A DNA stretch of 64,000 nt, taken from assembly GCA_024704175.1 (NCBI GenBank), contig CP085629.1, positions 8,359,501 to 8,423,500 on the forward strand, written 5' to 3'. A program made the translations under genes and the position numbers. Positions within the stretch are counted from its first letter, which is position 1. Each line of letters starts with the position of its first letter. Shown piece after piece: positions 36,865-46,754 of the stretch. The notes beneath the pieces were generated by a model, which was not told where the DNA came from, did no database searches, and worked only from the letters and a program-made list of their open reading frames with translations. This stretch comes from Paenibacillus sp. P25. Lineage in GTDB: Bacteria > Bacillota > Bacilli > Paenibacillales > NBRC-103111.

Positions 36865-37994
36865 TTAATTTTTCGGCAGCACGACGGATATTTTTGTACA
36901 TTTTCCAAATTCACTTTCTATTGAAATGTGCCCGCTGTGTTTCTCTATGATGGTTTGTACGATGGAAAGCCCCAGACCGTCGCCCCCTCGCTCCCTTGAA
37001 CGGGAGGTGTCTACCCGGTAAAACGGTTCGAAGATATGTTCCAACTCCTCCGCCGGAATGCCTATTCCGGAATCCTCGATATGGATGGTCACAACAGCAT
37101 CCTGCCGGGCCGTCGTTATCACGACCTGCCCGTTTCTATTGTTGTATTTCACGGCGTTCTGAACCAGATTGAAGAAGGCCCGCTGCAGAAGCGTTTTTTC
37201 ACCGAACAGCACCAGGCTTGAAATGCCGTTTTCCACGCGGATATGTTTAGCTTCAATCTCTTCCGATAAAGCGGTGATGATCTCGTCAAACATTTCTTTT
37301 GCATCAAAGCGGACGAACGGATCGGCCTGAAACGCGCTGTTCATCTTAAGCAGATCATGGACCAAGGTACTCAGCCGCTGAGCATTGGCAAGGGTATCTT
37401 CCAACACCTCTTTATATTCCTCTACCGTAGGATGATCGCCCAGCTGCAAGACCTCGATATTCGCAATGATCCCGGTCAGCGGCGTTCGGAGCTCATGCGC
37501 GGCGTTGGCTGCAAACCGTTTCTGCTGAAGGAACGATTTTTCCAGCTTCAAAATCATTTGGTTGAAGGAAGCGGCCAGCCTGGAAACTTCATCATTCGTA
37601 TCGAAGCCTTCCAGCCGCTGGAACAATTTGCTTTCGTCGATAGCTTCGATACGCTCGCTTAATTCGGCGACCGGCTTTAACGCCTTTCCGGCAATAAGAT
37701 AAGAGGAGCCTGTCCCCAGCAGGATCATGATGAACATGTAGGCGAGACTGACGTAAGTGAAGCTGTTGTTTGATTCATCCGCTTCAGGCGGTTTCGTGAG
37801 GCGGAATTCCGGCGATGCATTCATCATTGAATTCGCGGGGAAATGTGGGAATCGAACGCTTCAGCCGGTACCGAATACATTCGATGTGCGGTGAAAACGG
37901 AAGAAATGGTAAGCAGTACACAGATGACCGTAAGGACAAACGCCGTCAGAAGAGTAATCCTTAACCGCGGCGGGAGCTTACTCAGCCGATTCAT
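36865..37994 (-). CDS. Membrane sensor histidine kinase (one frameshift)
   Basis: About 376 aa. N-terminal membrane helix (LRITLLTAFVLTVICVLL), an outer loop, a second helix (YVSLAYMFIMILLG), a HAMP segment, then the H-box FAANAAHELRTPLTGI and the ATP-binding motifs NLVQNAVKYN, DSGIGIP and GDGLGLSIVQTI. One base is missing from the run of four G at 37837-37840; this splits the first 60 residues from the rest. AGGAG lies seven bases before the ATG at 37992-37994, which overlaps the response regulator end. Typical of kinases paired with OmpR-type regulators controlling a nearby transporter. Confidence 0.88.
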
Positions 37995-38672
37995 CAGCAT
38001 ACTCCTGGGCGATAAAATACCCGAGCCCTCTAATGTTTTTAATCAGTTCCTTATCGCCGCAATAGGCGGCAAGCTTCTTTTTCAGGGAATTGATATGCAC
38101 CTTGAAGGAGTTGGAAAATAAGTCCGCCTCGTTGTCCCAAACGTGTTCGATCAGATCTTCGGCGCTCACGATCCGGTCTTTATTCATAAAGAGGTATTCC
38201 AGCAGGGCATATTCTTTTTGGTTAATTCTACTTTACAATGATTCACAGAGACATACTTCAGGGCGGTATCCAGCTTGATATTCCCGTGTGTAACGACGGA
38301 TTCGCCTAACGTAAAATTTCTGCGGAGCAATGCACGGATGCGGGCCTCGAGCTCTTTAAAATGAAAGGGCTTCGACAGATAATCATTGGCTCCGGCGTCG
38401 AGCCCGGAAATTTTATCTTCGACTTCGCCTCTTGCCGATAAAATCAAGACCCGAAGCGCCTTGTTGGTTCTTCGGACTTCTCGGAGAACATCCATCCCGC
38501 TCGCTTTAGGCAGATTCAGGTCGAGCACCACCACATCGTAGGGATTTATATCGATAAGCTCCAATGCTTGCCTTCCATCGCTTGCCGGATCGACCGCATA
38601 ACCGCATTTTCGGAGCCCTCTGCATAATGCTTTCTGCAAGGACATTTCATCTTCCACAACCAAAACTCTCAT
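37978..38672 (-). CDS. OmpR/PhoB-type response regulator (one frameshift)
   Basis: About 231 aa. The receiver domain starts MRVLVVEDEMSLQKAL; the phosphorylation aspartate is in VVVLDLNLPKASG, the switch residues in ILSARGE and the lysine in YLSKPFHFKELEARI. The winged-helix domain has ELTKKEYALLEYLF and VKVHINSLKKKL-like text (FKVHINSLKKKLAAY). A run of five T at 38215-38219 should be six. GGAGGTGGGG precedes the ATG. It overlaps the kinase start by about 17 bases, and the ABC-2 gene follows the kinase, making that gene its probable target. Confidence 0.9.
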
Positions 38673-38755
38673 TTCCCCACCTCCGGTATAATTTCCCAAC
38701 TAGAATTATACACAATTGCCTGCGCGCAGCTTGGGATTATTTTATATAAAACAAA

Positions 38756-38925
38756 AAGCTTACCCGAATAAGGGGAAGCTTTCCAAAGTGCCCAAGGAAG
38801 TGGTTTTCGAAAGAAATGAAATAGATACGGAAGTGGATATCCCACTGCCTCGTAAGTCACTTTTCGCTCAATTGACCACTTTCTTGGGAACTATAAGCCT
38901 TACCCGAATGAGGGAAAGCTTTAAC
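38756..38925. repeat. Inverted repeat element, copy A
   Basis: Two arms, with CCAAGGAAGTGG on the left and CCAAGAAAGTGG on the complement of the right, meet at a palindromic centre GTGGATATCCCAC (38833-38845). Outside them lie two similar hairpins with AGCTTACCCGAATAAGGGGAAGCT and CCTTACCCGAATGAGGGAAAGC-type stems. The right arm, complemented, shares CCAAGAAAGTG, TTGA and TATCCACT with the element at 61026-61233. The rightmost hairpin may also terminate the MATE gene. No coding potential is seen. Confidence 0.6.
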
Positions 38926-40317
38926 CTGCAGTGGCCGATGTGCCGGCAGGCTCGGGGCGGAACAGCGCTTTCCTCTCCCAGGCGCGGCTCTTCCAGCGGT
39001 ACAGCATGAAGAGGCCTCTCAGCCATTCGTCCACGGTAAAAGCGATCCATACGCCGAGCAGGCCGATCTGCAAATGGACTCCCAGCCAGTAAGAGAGCGG
39101 AACGCAGACGCCCCACATGGAGACGACCCCCATCAGCACGGGAAAACGGGCGTCCCCGCTGCACGCAGCGAGTTAATGACGACAAGGTTGAATACGCGTC
39201 CCGGCTCCAGGATGATCGACAGCAGGAAAATGCCCGCCCCCATGGCGATGATCTCCGGATTTTCGGTGAACAGCCCCATCAGCTGATAGCGGAACAGGGC
39301 GGCGAAGCCGACTAGGCCGGCGGTCAGGGCAATGCTGATGCGGAGGCTTTTGAGCAGCCTGTGATACGCCTCCCGGATTTCCCCGGCGCCGACCATTTGG
39401 CCGACAATGATTTCCGTACCCATGCCGATCGCCATGGACAGCGCCATAAAATACGCGCTGATGTTATAGATGTAGACGTGGGCGCTTAGCGCCTGCTGTC
39501 CGATGATATTGATAAAGCCCATGATCGTCATGTGCTGCGACTGCCAAGCCAGATGCTCTCCCGCCGCAGGCAGACCGACGCCGAGAATTTGTTTCATATG
39601 CAGCTTGTCGAAGGTCACGTAATCCTTCAGACGGATGGGACTCGGCGAACGGCGGTACAGAAAAACGAACAATACGGCCAGGCCGAGCAGCCGGTCGCCT
39701 ACGGTGGACACGGCGGCTCCGGTCACTCCCCATGCCGGGAACCCCAGATGTCCGAAGATGAGCAGGAAGTTGCCGCAGACATGAATGATATTGACGCCGA
39801 GCGTAACGAACATGACGTCCCGGGTCCTTCCGCTGGCGCGTATGACCGACGATATGGCATACGACAGCGCTTCGACCCAAATAAATCCGCCGATCAGCTT
39901 AAGGTACGAGTTGACGATGTCGATTTGGGCCGGATTCAAATTGAGCAGCCTCATCCACTGCCCGCTGAAGCCGACCAGCAGGAGACTGACAAGCAGGCCG
40001 AAAAGAAAATTCATCGTAATGGCCAAAGCGGAGATCCGGCTCGCCGTCTCCGGGCGTCCCGCGCCAAGGTACTGGGATACGGCGACGCTCGTGCCGATGC
40101 CCACGAAGCCGAACATCATGATGCAGAAGGCGATCATTTCGTTCGCCAGACCGACCGCCCCGGCGACTCCATCCGACAAGCGGCTGAGCATGAATACATC
40201 GGCTGTGCCCAGCATCATGCGCAGTACGGAGTCGACAAGAATCGGCCACGTTACGGCAAACAGGCTCAGCCTTCTCCATGAAGGTATGGTTTCTCTCTTT
40301 AATTCCAGGGTAGACAT
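38921..40317 (-). CDS. MATE family efflux transporter (one frameshift)
   Basis: About 465 aa with twelve predicted membrane helices in two similar halves (LSLFAVTWPILVDSVLRMML; LGVGLPAAGEHLAWQSQHM). Family motifs such as GLANEM, SQYLGAGRPE and GTEIIVGQMVGAG are visible. It exports organic cations or drugs in exchange for protons or sodium. One base is missing from the C run at 39154-39157; adding it joins NSLRAAGDARFPVLMG to the last 70 residues. AAGGAG precedes the ATG at 40315-40317. It is divergent from the GntR gene. Confidence 0.9.
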
Positions 40318-40486
40318 TGCTGAACTCCTTCCTATCCGAGCGGGGTGCATCCCCGTACACCGTCACATAAAGCCTATTATCTCACCTTGGAAAGAATGTG
40401 TCGAATGAACTTTTTGTATAGGAAAACGCCCCAAAGCGGTTATAATGAGGGTAACCAAATGGCATTCAAATGCAGGAGGAGCCCCA

Positions 40487-41200
40487 TTGGACATTCAAAA
40501 AATCAAACCGCGCAAAATTTACGAACTGATCGCCGAGCAGATCAAAGAGCAGATCGTCTCCGGCGGGCTGAAGCCGGGGGATAAGCTACCCTCGACCAAG
40601 GAGCTCTCCGAGCGCTATCAGGTAGGCCGTTCCACGGTGCGGGAGGCGCTGAGCGCCTTGAAGGCGATGGGCCTAGTGGAAATTCATCAAGGCGAAGGCG
40701 ACTATGTCCGGACGATCGAATCGCACGATGTGGGACTGCCCGAATTCGATTCGTCGCTGATGAGCCGGGAGACGCTGATGGAGCTGATCGAAGCGCGGAA
40801 GACGCTGGAGATTTCCAACGCGGCGCTGGCGGCGGAGAAGCGGACGGAGGACGATCTCGGGAAATTCCAGGCCGTGCTGAAGCGGATGGAGGAATATCTG
40901 GGAGACGAGGTGGAAGGCGAGCGCTGCGACATCGAGTTTCATCTGATCCTGGCGGAGGCGACGCATAACTCCATTCTGGTCCGCATGATCGAATCGATTT
41001 CCACGCAAATGCAGACCGCCATCCGCGAGACGCGCCGGCTGCAGATGTATGCGAACCGGACGGTGTCCACCCAGCCGCTTCAGGAGCATAAAGCCGTATA
41101 CGCAGCGATACTCGGTCAAGATCCGGCGGCGGCGCAGGAGGCGATGCGGCGGCATTTGTTCCATGTCGAGCAGGTGCTGGTGAAATTCATGAAGAAGTGA
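40487..41200 (+). CDS. lutR: FadR-subfamily GntR regulator of lactate genes
   Basis: Protein of 237 aa. The N-terminal winged helix is KPRKIYELIAEQIKEQIVSG with the family PGDKLPSTKELSERYQVGRSTVREAL. The C-terminal FCD domain has helices with EFHLILAEATHNSILVRM and QPLQEHKAVYAAIL, providing the D/H metal- and ligand-binding residues. It starts with TTG at 40487 behind GGAGGAG. Its position upstream of lutABC is the usual one for LutR/LldR regulators that respond to L-lactate. The gene symbol is by homology and context. The frame is intact. Confidence 0.85.
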   Translation: MDIQKIKPRKIYELIAEQIKEQIVSGGLKPGDKLPSTKELSERYQVGRSTVREALSALKAMGLVEIHQGEGDYVRTIESHDVGLPEFDSSLMSRETLMELIEARKTLEISNAALAAEKRTEDDLGKFQAVLKRMEEYLGDEVEGERCDIEFHLILAEATHNSILVRMIESISTQMQTAIRETRRLQMYANRTVSTQPLQEHKAVYAAILGQDPAAAQEAMRRHLFHVEQVLVKFMKK

Positions 41201-41204
41201 GGGG

Positions 41205-41471
41205 TTACCGGCGACTCGGGCGTTCTCGGCGGCCGGAAGGGAAGCCGGATACGAGCAGAACGACGCCGATCACAGCGTAAATCCAAACGAATAGATTATT
41301 TTCCGGCAGCACCGGATAAATCCGTGTCGTTTCGTGAGCGGCAGCTTGAGCGGCGGCCCCCGACGCGGCGATGGCCTCGGCCATATTGCTTGCGATCCTT
41401 TCGGCCGTGTAAATCACGCCGCTTGCGATCAGGAACACCGTCCCGAGGATTTTATGGAAATCGTTGCCCAT
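41205..41471 (-). CDS. Small membrane protein between lutR and lutA
   Basis: Protein of 88 aa with two membrane helices (KILGTVFLIASGVIYTA; LFVWIYAVIGVVLLVSG) joined by an A-rich outer segment (EAIAASGAAAQAAAHET). The basic tail GRRERPSRR is cytoplasmic. AAGGGGC precedes the ATG at 41469-41471. It is convergent with lutR and divergent from lutA. I do not recognise a family; the position suggests chance proximity or a lactate-related membrane factor. The frame is intact. Confidence 0.6.
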   Translation of the reverse strand: MGNDFHKILGTVFLIASGVIYTAERIASNMAEAIAASGAAAQAAAHETTRIYPVLPENNLFVWIYAVIGVVLLVSGFPSGRRERPSRR

Positions 41472-41563
41472 GCGGTACCAGCCCCTTCTAATATTTGGAA
41501 TATTTATATTTAAAAGACGTTGCCTGTGCAGAAAAAGTTGCGGCAACCTCTTTCCAAAAATCA

Positions 41564-41586
41564 ACTTATCTGATAACCTGATAAGT
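41564..41586. promoter_or_regulatory. Dyad operator upstream of lutABC
   Basis: ACTTATC (41564-41570) and GATAAGT (41580-41586) are exact reverse complements around TGATAACCT, and a nested TTATCTGATAA is also palindromic. It lies 31 bases before the lutA start, where GntR-family regulators usually bind. LutR binding is inferred. Confidence 0.5.
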
Positions 41587-41616
41587 ATAAACAACATGTG
41601 AAGGAAGGGTAACCCG

Positions 41617-42362
41617 ATGCGCGTTTCTTTGTTTATCACCTGTTTGGCAGACCAGCTGTATCCGGAGGTCGGTGAAAGCGTTGTCCGTCTTCTTCACCGG
41701 TACGGGTGCGAGGTCGATTTTCCCGAGCTGCAAACCTGCTGCGGCCAGCCGGCCTATAACAGCGGCTATCAGGACGAGGCCCGCGAGGTGGCCCGGAACC
41801 TGATTCGCGCTTTTGAGCATAGCGATTACGTCGTCTCGCCGTCCGGCTCCTGTACAGGGATGATTCACCATTATTACCCGCGACTGTTCGAGAACGAGCC
41901 GGAGTGGAAAGCCAACGCCGAGCGGCTGATTGAGAAGACCTATGAATTTTCGCAATTTCTGGTGAATGTGCTGGGGTTAAGGACCTGGGCGCCGTTTTTC
42001 CGGAAAAAGCCACTTATCACCCGTCCTGCCATGCCATGAGGCTCTTGGGTGTGAGACAGGAGCCCGGCGAGCTACTGTCCCATGTGAAGGGGCTGGAGCT
42101 CGTCGACCTGCCCTACAAAGAAGATTGCTGCGGCTTCGGAGGAACGTTCTCCGTGAAAATGGCGGACATGTCGGAAGCGATGGTGTGCGAGAAAGCGGCC
42201 AACGTCTGTGCGACGGGCGCCAGTGTCCTGGTGGGCACGGATATGGGCTGTCTGATGAACATCGGCGGACGCCTCAACAAGGAAAACAAGCCGGTTCGCG
42301 TCATGCATCTGGCGCAGCCGCTGGAGGAAGGAGTGAAGCGGAATGAGCGGGGTGGCAAGTGA
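41617..42362 (+). CDS. lutA: LutA, lactate utilization iron-sulfur protein (one frameshift)
   Basis: About 248 aa. Two cysteine-rich CCG-type domains: LFITCLADQLYPEVGES with ELQTCCGQPAYNSGY, then ATYHPSCHAMRLLG with KEDCCGFGGTFSVK. These bind iron-sulfur clusters in the L-lactate to pyruvate pathway complex. One base is missing in the run of four G at 41973-41976; five G gives VLGVKDLGAVFPEKATYH. GAAGGAAGGG precedes the ATG. It overlaps lutB by 20 bases. Confidence 0.93.
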
Positions 42363-43826
42363 GAAGGAGCTGATCGGCACGGGGCTGAAAAAGCGGACGG
42401 AGGAGGCGCTGGCGAACGATTTTTTGCGCAAGGCGGTAGCGTTTACAACGGATAAGCTGAAAACCGGGCGTCTCGGCGCGATGGAGGTATTCGGCAACTG
42501 GGAGGAATGGCGCGAGCGCGGGCACCAAATCCGCAAACACGTCGTGGAGAATCTCGACTATTACCTGACGCAGTTCACGGATAACGTGTCCAAGGCCGGC
42601 GGGAACGTGTATTTCTGCCAGACGGGCGAGGAAGCGGTCCGCACGTTCCTGAACATCGCCGAAGCGCGTAAAGCGAAGCTCGTGGCCAAGGGCAAATCGA
42701 TGGTATCCGAGGAAATCCATCTCAATCACCGCTTGGAGGAGCGGGGATCGAGGCGATTGAGACGGATCTCGGCGAATATATTCTTCAGCTGGCGAAGGAG
42801 ACGCCGTCGCACCTGATCATTCCCGCGATTCACAAGAACAAGCAGCAGATCGCGGATATTTTCTCCGAAGAATCCGGGGAGCGGCTCGCACCGGAAACGC
42901 GGGTGCTGGCGGATTACGCCAAGACCCGGCTGCGCAATTATTTCCTGGAAGCCGACATCGGCCTTACCGGCTGCAACTTCGGCGTGGCCGAATCGGGTGC
43001 AATCACGCTCGTCTCGAACGAGGGCAACGGCCGGATGGTGACCACGATTCCTAAGTGCCACGTCGTGATTATGGGGATGGAGCGGCTCGTGCCGACGTAC
43101 GACGACCTGGAGGTCGTGCTGAACTTGCTGGCACGCAGTGCCACAGGGCAGAAGCTGACGACCTACACGTCGATGATCACGGGTCCTCGCCGCGAAGGGG
43201 AGCTCGACGGGCCGGAGGAGCTCCACCTGATCATCCTGGACAACGGGCGTTCGGCGCAGCTCGGCGACCCGGTGTTCCAGGACGTGCTGCACTGCATCCG
43301 CTGTGCGGCGTGCCTCAACGTGTGCCCCGTGTACCGTCACGTGGGCGGTCACACCTACGGCGGCGTATACAGCGGCCCGATCGGGGCCGTCCTGACGCCG
43401 CCGCTGCAGCAGGACATGAAGGAAGCGGGACAGCTGTCCTACGCTTCCAGCCTGTGCGGGGCATGCTACGAGGCATGCCCGGTGAAGATCCCGCTGCACG
43501 ACATGCTCGTGCAGCTGCGCGCGCGCAAGGTGCGGCTCGGGCTGACGCCGCTCGCCGAACGCGTGGCCTTCAAGACGTTCCAGACGACGTTCGGGAACGT
43601 CAAGCTGTACCGCATGGCGACGAAGTCCGCCTATTATGCGATGAAGCCTTTGGTCAGCAAAGGCGGTTACATCAAGAAAGCGCCGGGGCCGGCCGCCGGC
43701 TGGACGCAGTCCCGCTTCCTGCCGATGAAGCCGAAAATGTCGTTCCGCGACCGCTGGGAGGCGCTGCAGCGGGAACTCGCGCAAAGCGGCGGCGTGCAGG
43801 CGAAGGGAGGCGAAGGACATGAGTAA
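42343..43826 (+). CDS. lutB: LutB, lactate utilization iron-sulfur protein (one frameshift)
   Basis: About 494 aa. The LUD domain occupies the N-terminal two thirds (GIGLTGCNFGVAES-like text DIGLTGCNFGVAESG, TLVSNEGNGRM). Two ferredoxin motifs follow: CIRCAACLNVCPVY and CGACYEACPV, each binding a 4Fe-4S cluster. A single base is missing near 42740 (GAGCGGGG should read GAGGCGGGG), splitting residues 1-130 from the rest. It overlaps lutA and lutC, so the three subunits are made together for oxidation of L-lactate. Confidence 0.93.
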
Positions 43827-44607
43827 CGGTACGATTCAAGGACGCGGCGCTTTCATAGCGAATCTGTCGTCCCGGCTCGGGCGCCGGGCGCCGTCGGCTG
43901 CGCCGCCGGCCCATCCGTTCCGCGGGGCACCGGATTTTTACAAAGCGATCCATCCGACCACGGAGGAGAAGATCAAGCTGTTCGTCGATAGCTGGACGGC
44001 GCTGACAGGCAAGGTCCTCGTCGTAGATGAAGCGGAAGCGAAGGAGAAGATCGCCGACTGGCTCGTAGAGGTAGCGAAGGAGCTGGAGGTCACGCACGTA
44101 TCCCGCTGGGAGCACGAGGGGCTGAAAGCGCTCGGGCTCGACGAGGCGCTGATCCGGGCCGGCATTGGCGTGGTGCCCTGGGAGCCGGTGGATGCGGAAG
44201 CGCCCATTCCGGGCGAGACGGTGAAGCCGGTGCCGCCGCTCCCGGAGGAGTCCGTCTGGAGGACCCGGAGCGAGTCGCTGCAGCGGACCGAACGCTGCCA
44301 GCTCGGCGTCGTCTGGCCCGATTACGCCATTGCGAACACCAGCACGCTGGTGCTGCAGTGCTCGCCGCAGCGGGGCCGTTCCGTCAGCCTGCTGACGCGG
44401 ATATTATTCGCCGTGTTCCGTGCGGATCAGTTGGTGTACCGCATGGGCGAAGCCTTCGCCGAAATCACCAAGGGCAAAACATCGGCTGACCAGTACGCTT
44501 CCTCGCTCAACTTGATCACCGGTCCGAGCCGGAGCGCGGATATCGAGAACGATCTGACCATCGGTATCCACGGTCCGGGCAAGGTATACGCCGTTATTAT
44601 CAAGTAA
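43819..44607 (+). CDS. lutC: LutC, lactate utilization protein
   Basis: Protein of 262 aa, a LUD-domain protein without cysteine motifs. Conserved segments include CQLGVVWPDYAIANTSTLVL, SLLTRILFAVFRADQL and NLITGPSRSADIENDLTIGIHGPG. It is the third subunit of the lactate oxidation complex. The ATG overlaps lutB by eight bases behind GGAGG. The frame is intact. A long terminator follows. Confidence 0.93.
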   Translation: MSNGTIQGRGAFIANLSSRLGRRAPSAAPPAHPFRGAPDFYKAIHPTTEEKIKLFVDSWTALTGKVLVVDEAEAKEKIADWLVEVAKELEVTHVSRWEHEGLKALGLDEALIRAGIGVVPWEPVDAEAPIPGETVKPVPPLPEESVWRTRSESLQRTERCQLGVVWPDYAIANTSTLVLQCSPQRGRSVSLLTRILFAVFRADQLVYRMGEAFAEITKGKTSADQYASSLNLITGPSRSADIENDLTIGIHGPGKVYAVIIK

Positions 44608-44623
44608 ATTATGCGAGCATAGT

Positions 44624-44683
44624 CCGAATCCGAATTCCCGCTCGTTCGCTTCTGCGGCGGGCGGGGATCGGATTTTTTTTATT
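44624..44683 (+). terminator. Terminator of lutABC
   Basis: AATCCGA...TCCCGC pairs with GCGGG...GATCGGATT, followed by a run of eight T. Confidence 0.8.
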
Positions 44684-44785
44684 TTAAATGAAAAAACCAT
44701 TTCAAATGGGGGCCTTCTTGCAGTACAATAGGCTTACTCTTTTTCGGACGCCGGTTAATTATCACTTAGCAAGCGAGGAATGCCT

Positions 44786-46593
44786 ATGCTCGAAGTTCAA
44801 TACTTGCAGCTGTACCAAGCTTATCCCGAATCCTGGCGGGAGGACCAGCCTGCCGAGGTAACCATCGCCGAATTGACCTTGCTCTGGAATTGCTCGGATC
44901 GGAATGTCAAGATGATTCTTAAGAAAATGGAGGCCTGCGGCTGGATTGAGTGGCGACCGGGCCGCGGGCGGGGGCATGCTTCCAGGCTCCGGTGTTTGGC
45001 GGAAGCCGAAGCCATACTGCTGGGGCATGCCCAGGAATTCGTGCAGAAGGGACAGCTTCAAGAAGCGCTGTCGCTGCTCGATCGGTTCGGTCAAGGCCAG
45101 GACGCCAAGGCGCAGTTCATGGACTGGCTCTCCGCATACTTCGGATACTCAAGCGAGCAGAAAACCGCAGAACGCAAAGAAACGCTGCGTCTGCCCGTGT
45201 TCCGGACGGTGCCGCGGCTCGATCCGGCCATCACCTTTTACGCCCTGGAGGCGCATTTGGTGAAGCAAATTTATAATACGCTCGTCACCTTTCATCCGCG
45301 GTTTCAGACCATTGAGCCCCAGCTGGCCCATTACTGGGAAATGAGTCCGGACGGTCTGGAGTGGAAGTTTTATTTGCGTCGGGGCGTGATGTTTCACCAC
45401 GGCAGGGAAATGACGGCTCAAGACGTCGCCTTTACCTTCGAACGGCTGATGGACCGCGAACGCAAGCTCCCCCAATCCTGGCTGTTTGAGCAGCTTGTAG
45501 AAGTCCGCGTGCTGGACACGTGGGTCATCCGTTTCCGCCTGAGCCGGCCGAATCATCTGTTCCTGCGATACCTGTGTTTCCCCGCCTCCTGCATCCTGCC
45601 GTCCGACCGGCCGGTTGCGGGCTCCTTCGATCCGGCAGGCCGGAAGTCGCCGCCTTCCGGAACGGGCCCGTTCTCGCTGATCGAATGGAATGAGAGCCGC
45701 GTGGTCCTGGAAGCGCACAAGGCTTATTTTGAGGGTCGGCCGCATTTGGACCGGGTCGAGCTGACCATCGTCCCGGAGGAGGAGCAGAGCCGGCTGAAAG
45801 CGCCGGTCCTGGATCAGGTGCTGTGCATTCACGGCGGCGGACCGCTTCCGGAAGGGGCGGGTTATGAGGCGATCCAGCTCATCAACGACGGCTGTACCAT
45901 GATGACCTATAATTTGAAAAAAGCGGGCCCTCAGCAGGACGTCCGCTTCCGCAATGCGCTTCATCATCTCGTAGACCGGAAAACGATGGTCGAGACGCTG
46001 GGGAAAACCGCCGCTTCCCGGCATCCGGGCTCCAGCCCCATGAATACTTGGTTCACGACGATCATGCCTTCGATCCGGCTTCTGCCTGGCGGTCGCTGGA
46101 GGAAATGGGCTACAGCGGGGAGCCCTTCCGTATAACCACCTCCTATAAACATTACAAGGATGCTCTGTGGGTGAGGGACCGGTGCCGCGCGTTCGGCATA
46201 CAGGCCGAAGTGGATTGCTACGGAATTATAGAGCTCTCCCAGCCGGAGGTCGTGCAGCGTGCCGACGCGATTGTCTACCAGTTCATCAACGATGAAGGCG
46301 AGGTCTCCCTGCTGGAGCTGTTTATGCGGAAGGACAGCTTCATCCGGGCGCATATGCATGAGGAGGTTGAAGGACGGGTCGATAAAATCGTGTCCGATCT
46401 GCTGGCCTCGCCTTCGCCGGATTACCGCAAACACCGGCTCCGAGATTTGGAGACGTCGCTGAATCATGAGCATGTGGTCATGTTCCTGCTGTTCAAGGAG
46501 CTGCAGACCTTTTTCAACCCGTCGGTCCGCGGGGTGACGGTCAATTCGCTCGGGTGGATCGATTTTAAGGATATTTGGCTGCAAACGATATAA
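44786..46593 (+). CDS. SgrR-type regulator with solute-binding domain (one frameshift)
   Basis: About 602 aa. Residues 1-110 are the SgrR_N DNA-binding domain (ELTLLWNCSDRNVKMIL; GWIEWRPGRGRGHAS). The rest is a family 5 ABC solute-binding domain (DPAITFYALEAHLVKQIYNTL; LEWKFYLRRGVMFHHG; TGPFSLIEWNESRVVLEAH). In relatives this part senses a small solute in the cytoplasm. No signal peptide is present, consistent with that. One base is missing near 46060; with it the frame reads TTDHAFDPASAWRSLEEMG. The ATG at 44786 is spaced better from GAGGA than the one at 44780. No transporter target is adjacent. Confidence 0.82.
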
Positions 46594-46599
46594 AACAAA

Positions 46600-46638
46600 T
46601 CAAGGAGCCCCGCAGGATTCGGAGGGCTCCTTTTTGCA
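46600..46638 (+). terminator. Intrinsic terminator
   Basis: AAGGAGCCC and GGGCTCCTT pair across a 14-base loop, followed by TTTT. Confidence 0.85.
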
Positions 46639-46754
46639 GCTTCAGTAAATCTTGCATCTTCAGCCCCGTTTCAGCTAATACTTAGCTTCTTTTAAGAATC
46701 GTTTCACCTTTGCTCCTTATACTTTGACTTAGAAACGAGCAAAGGAGTGGAAAT

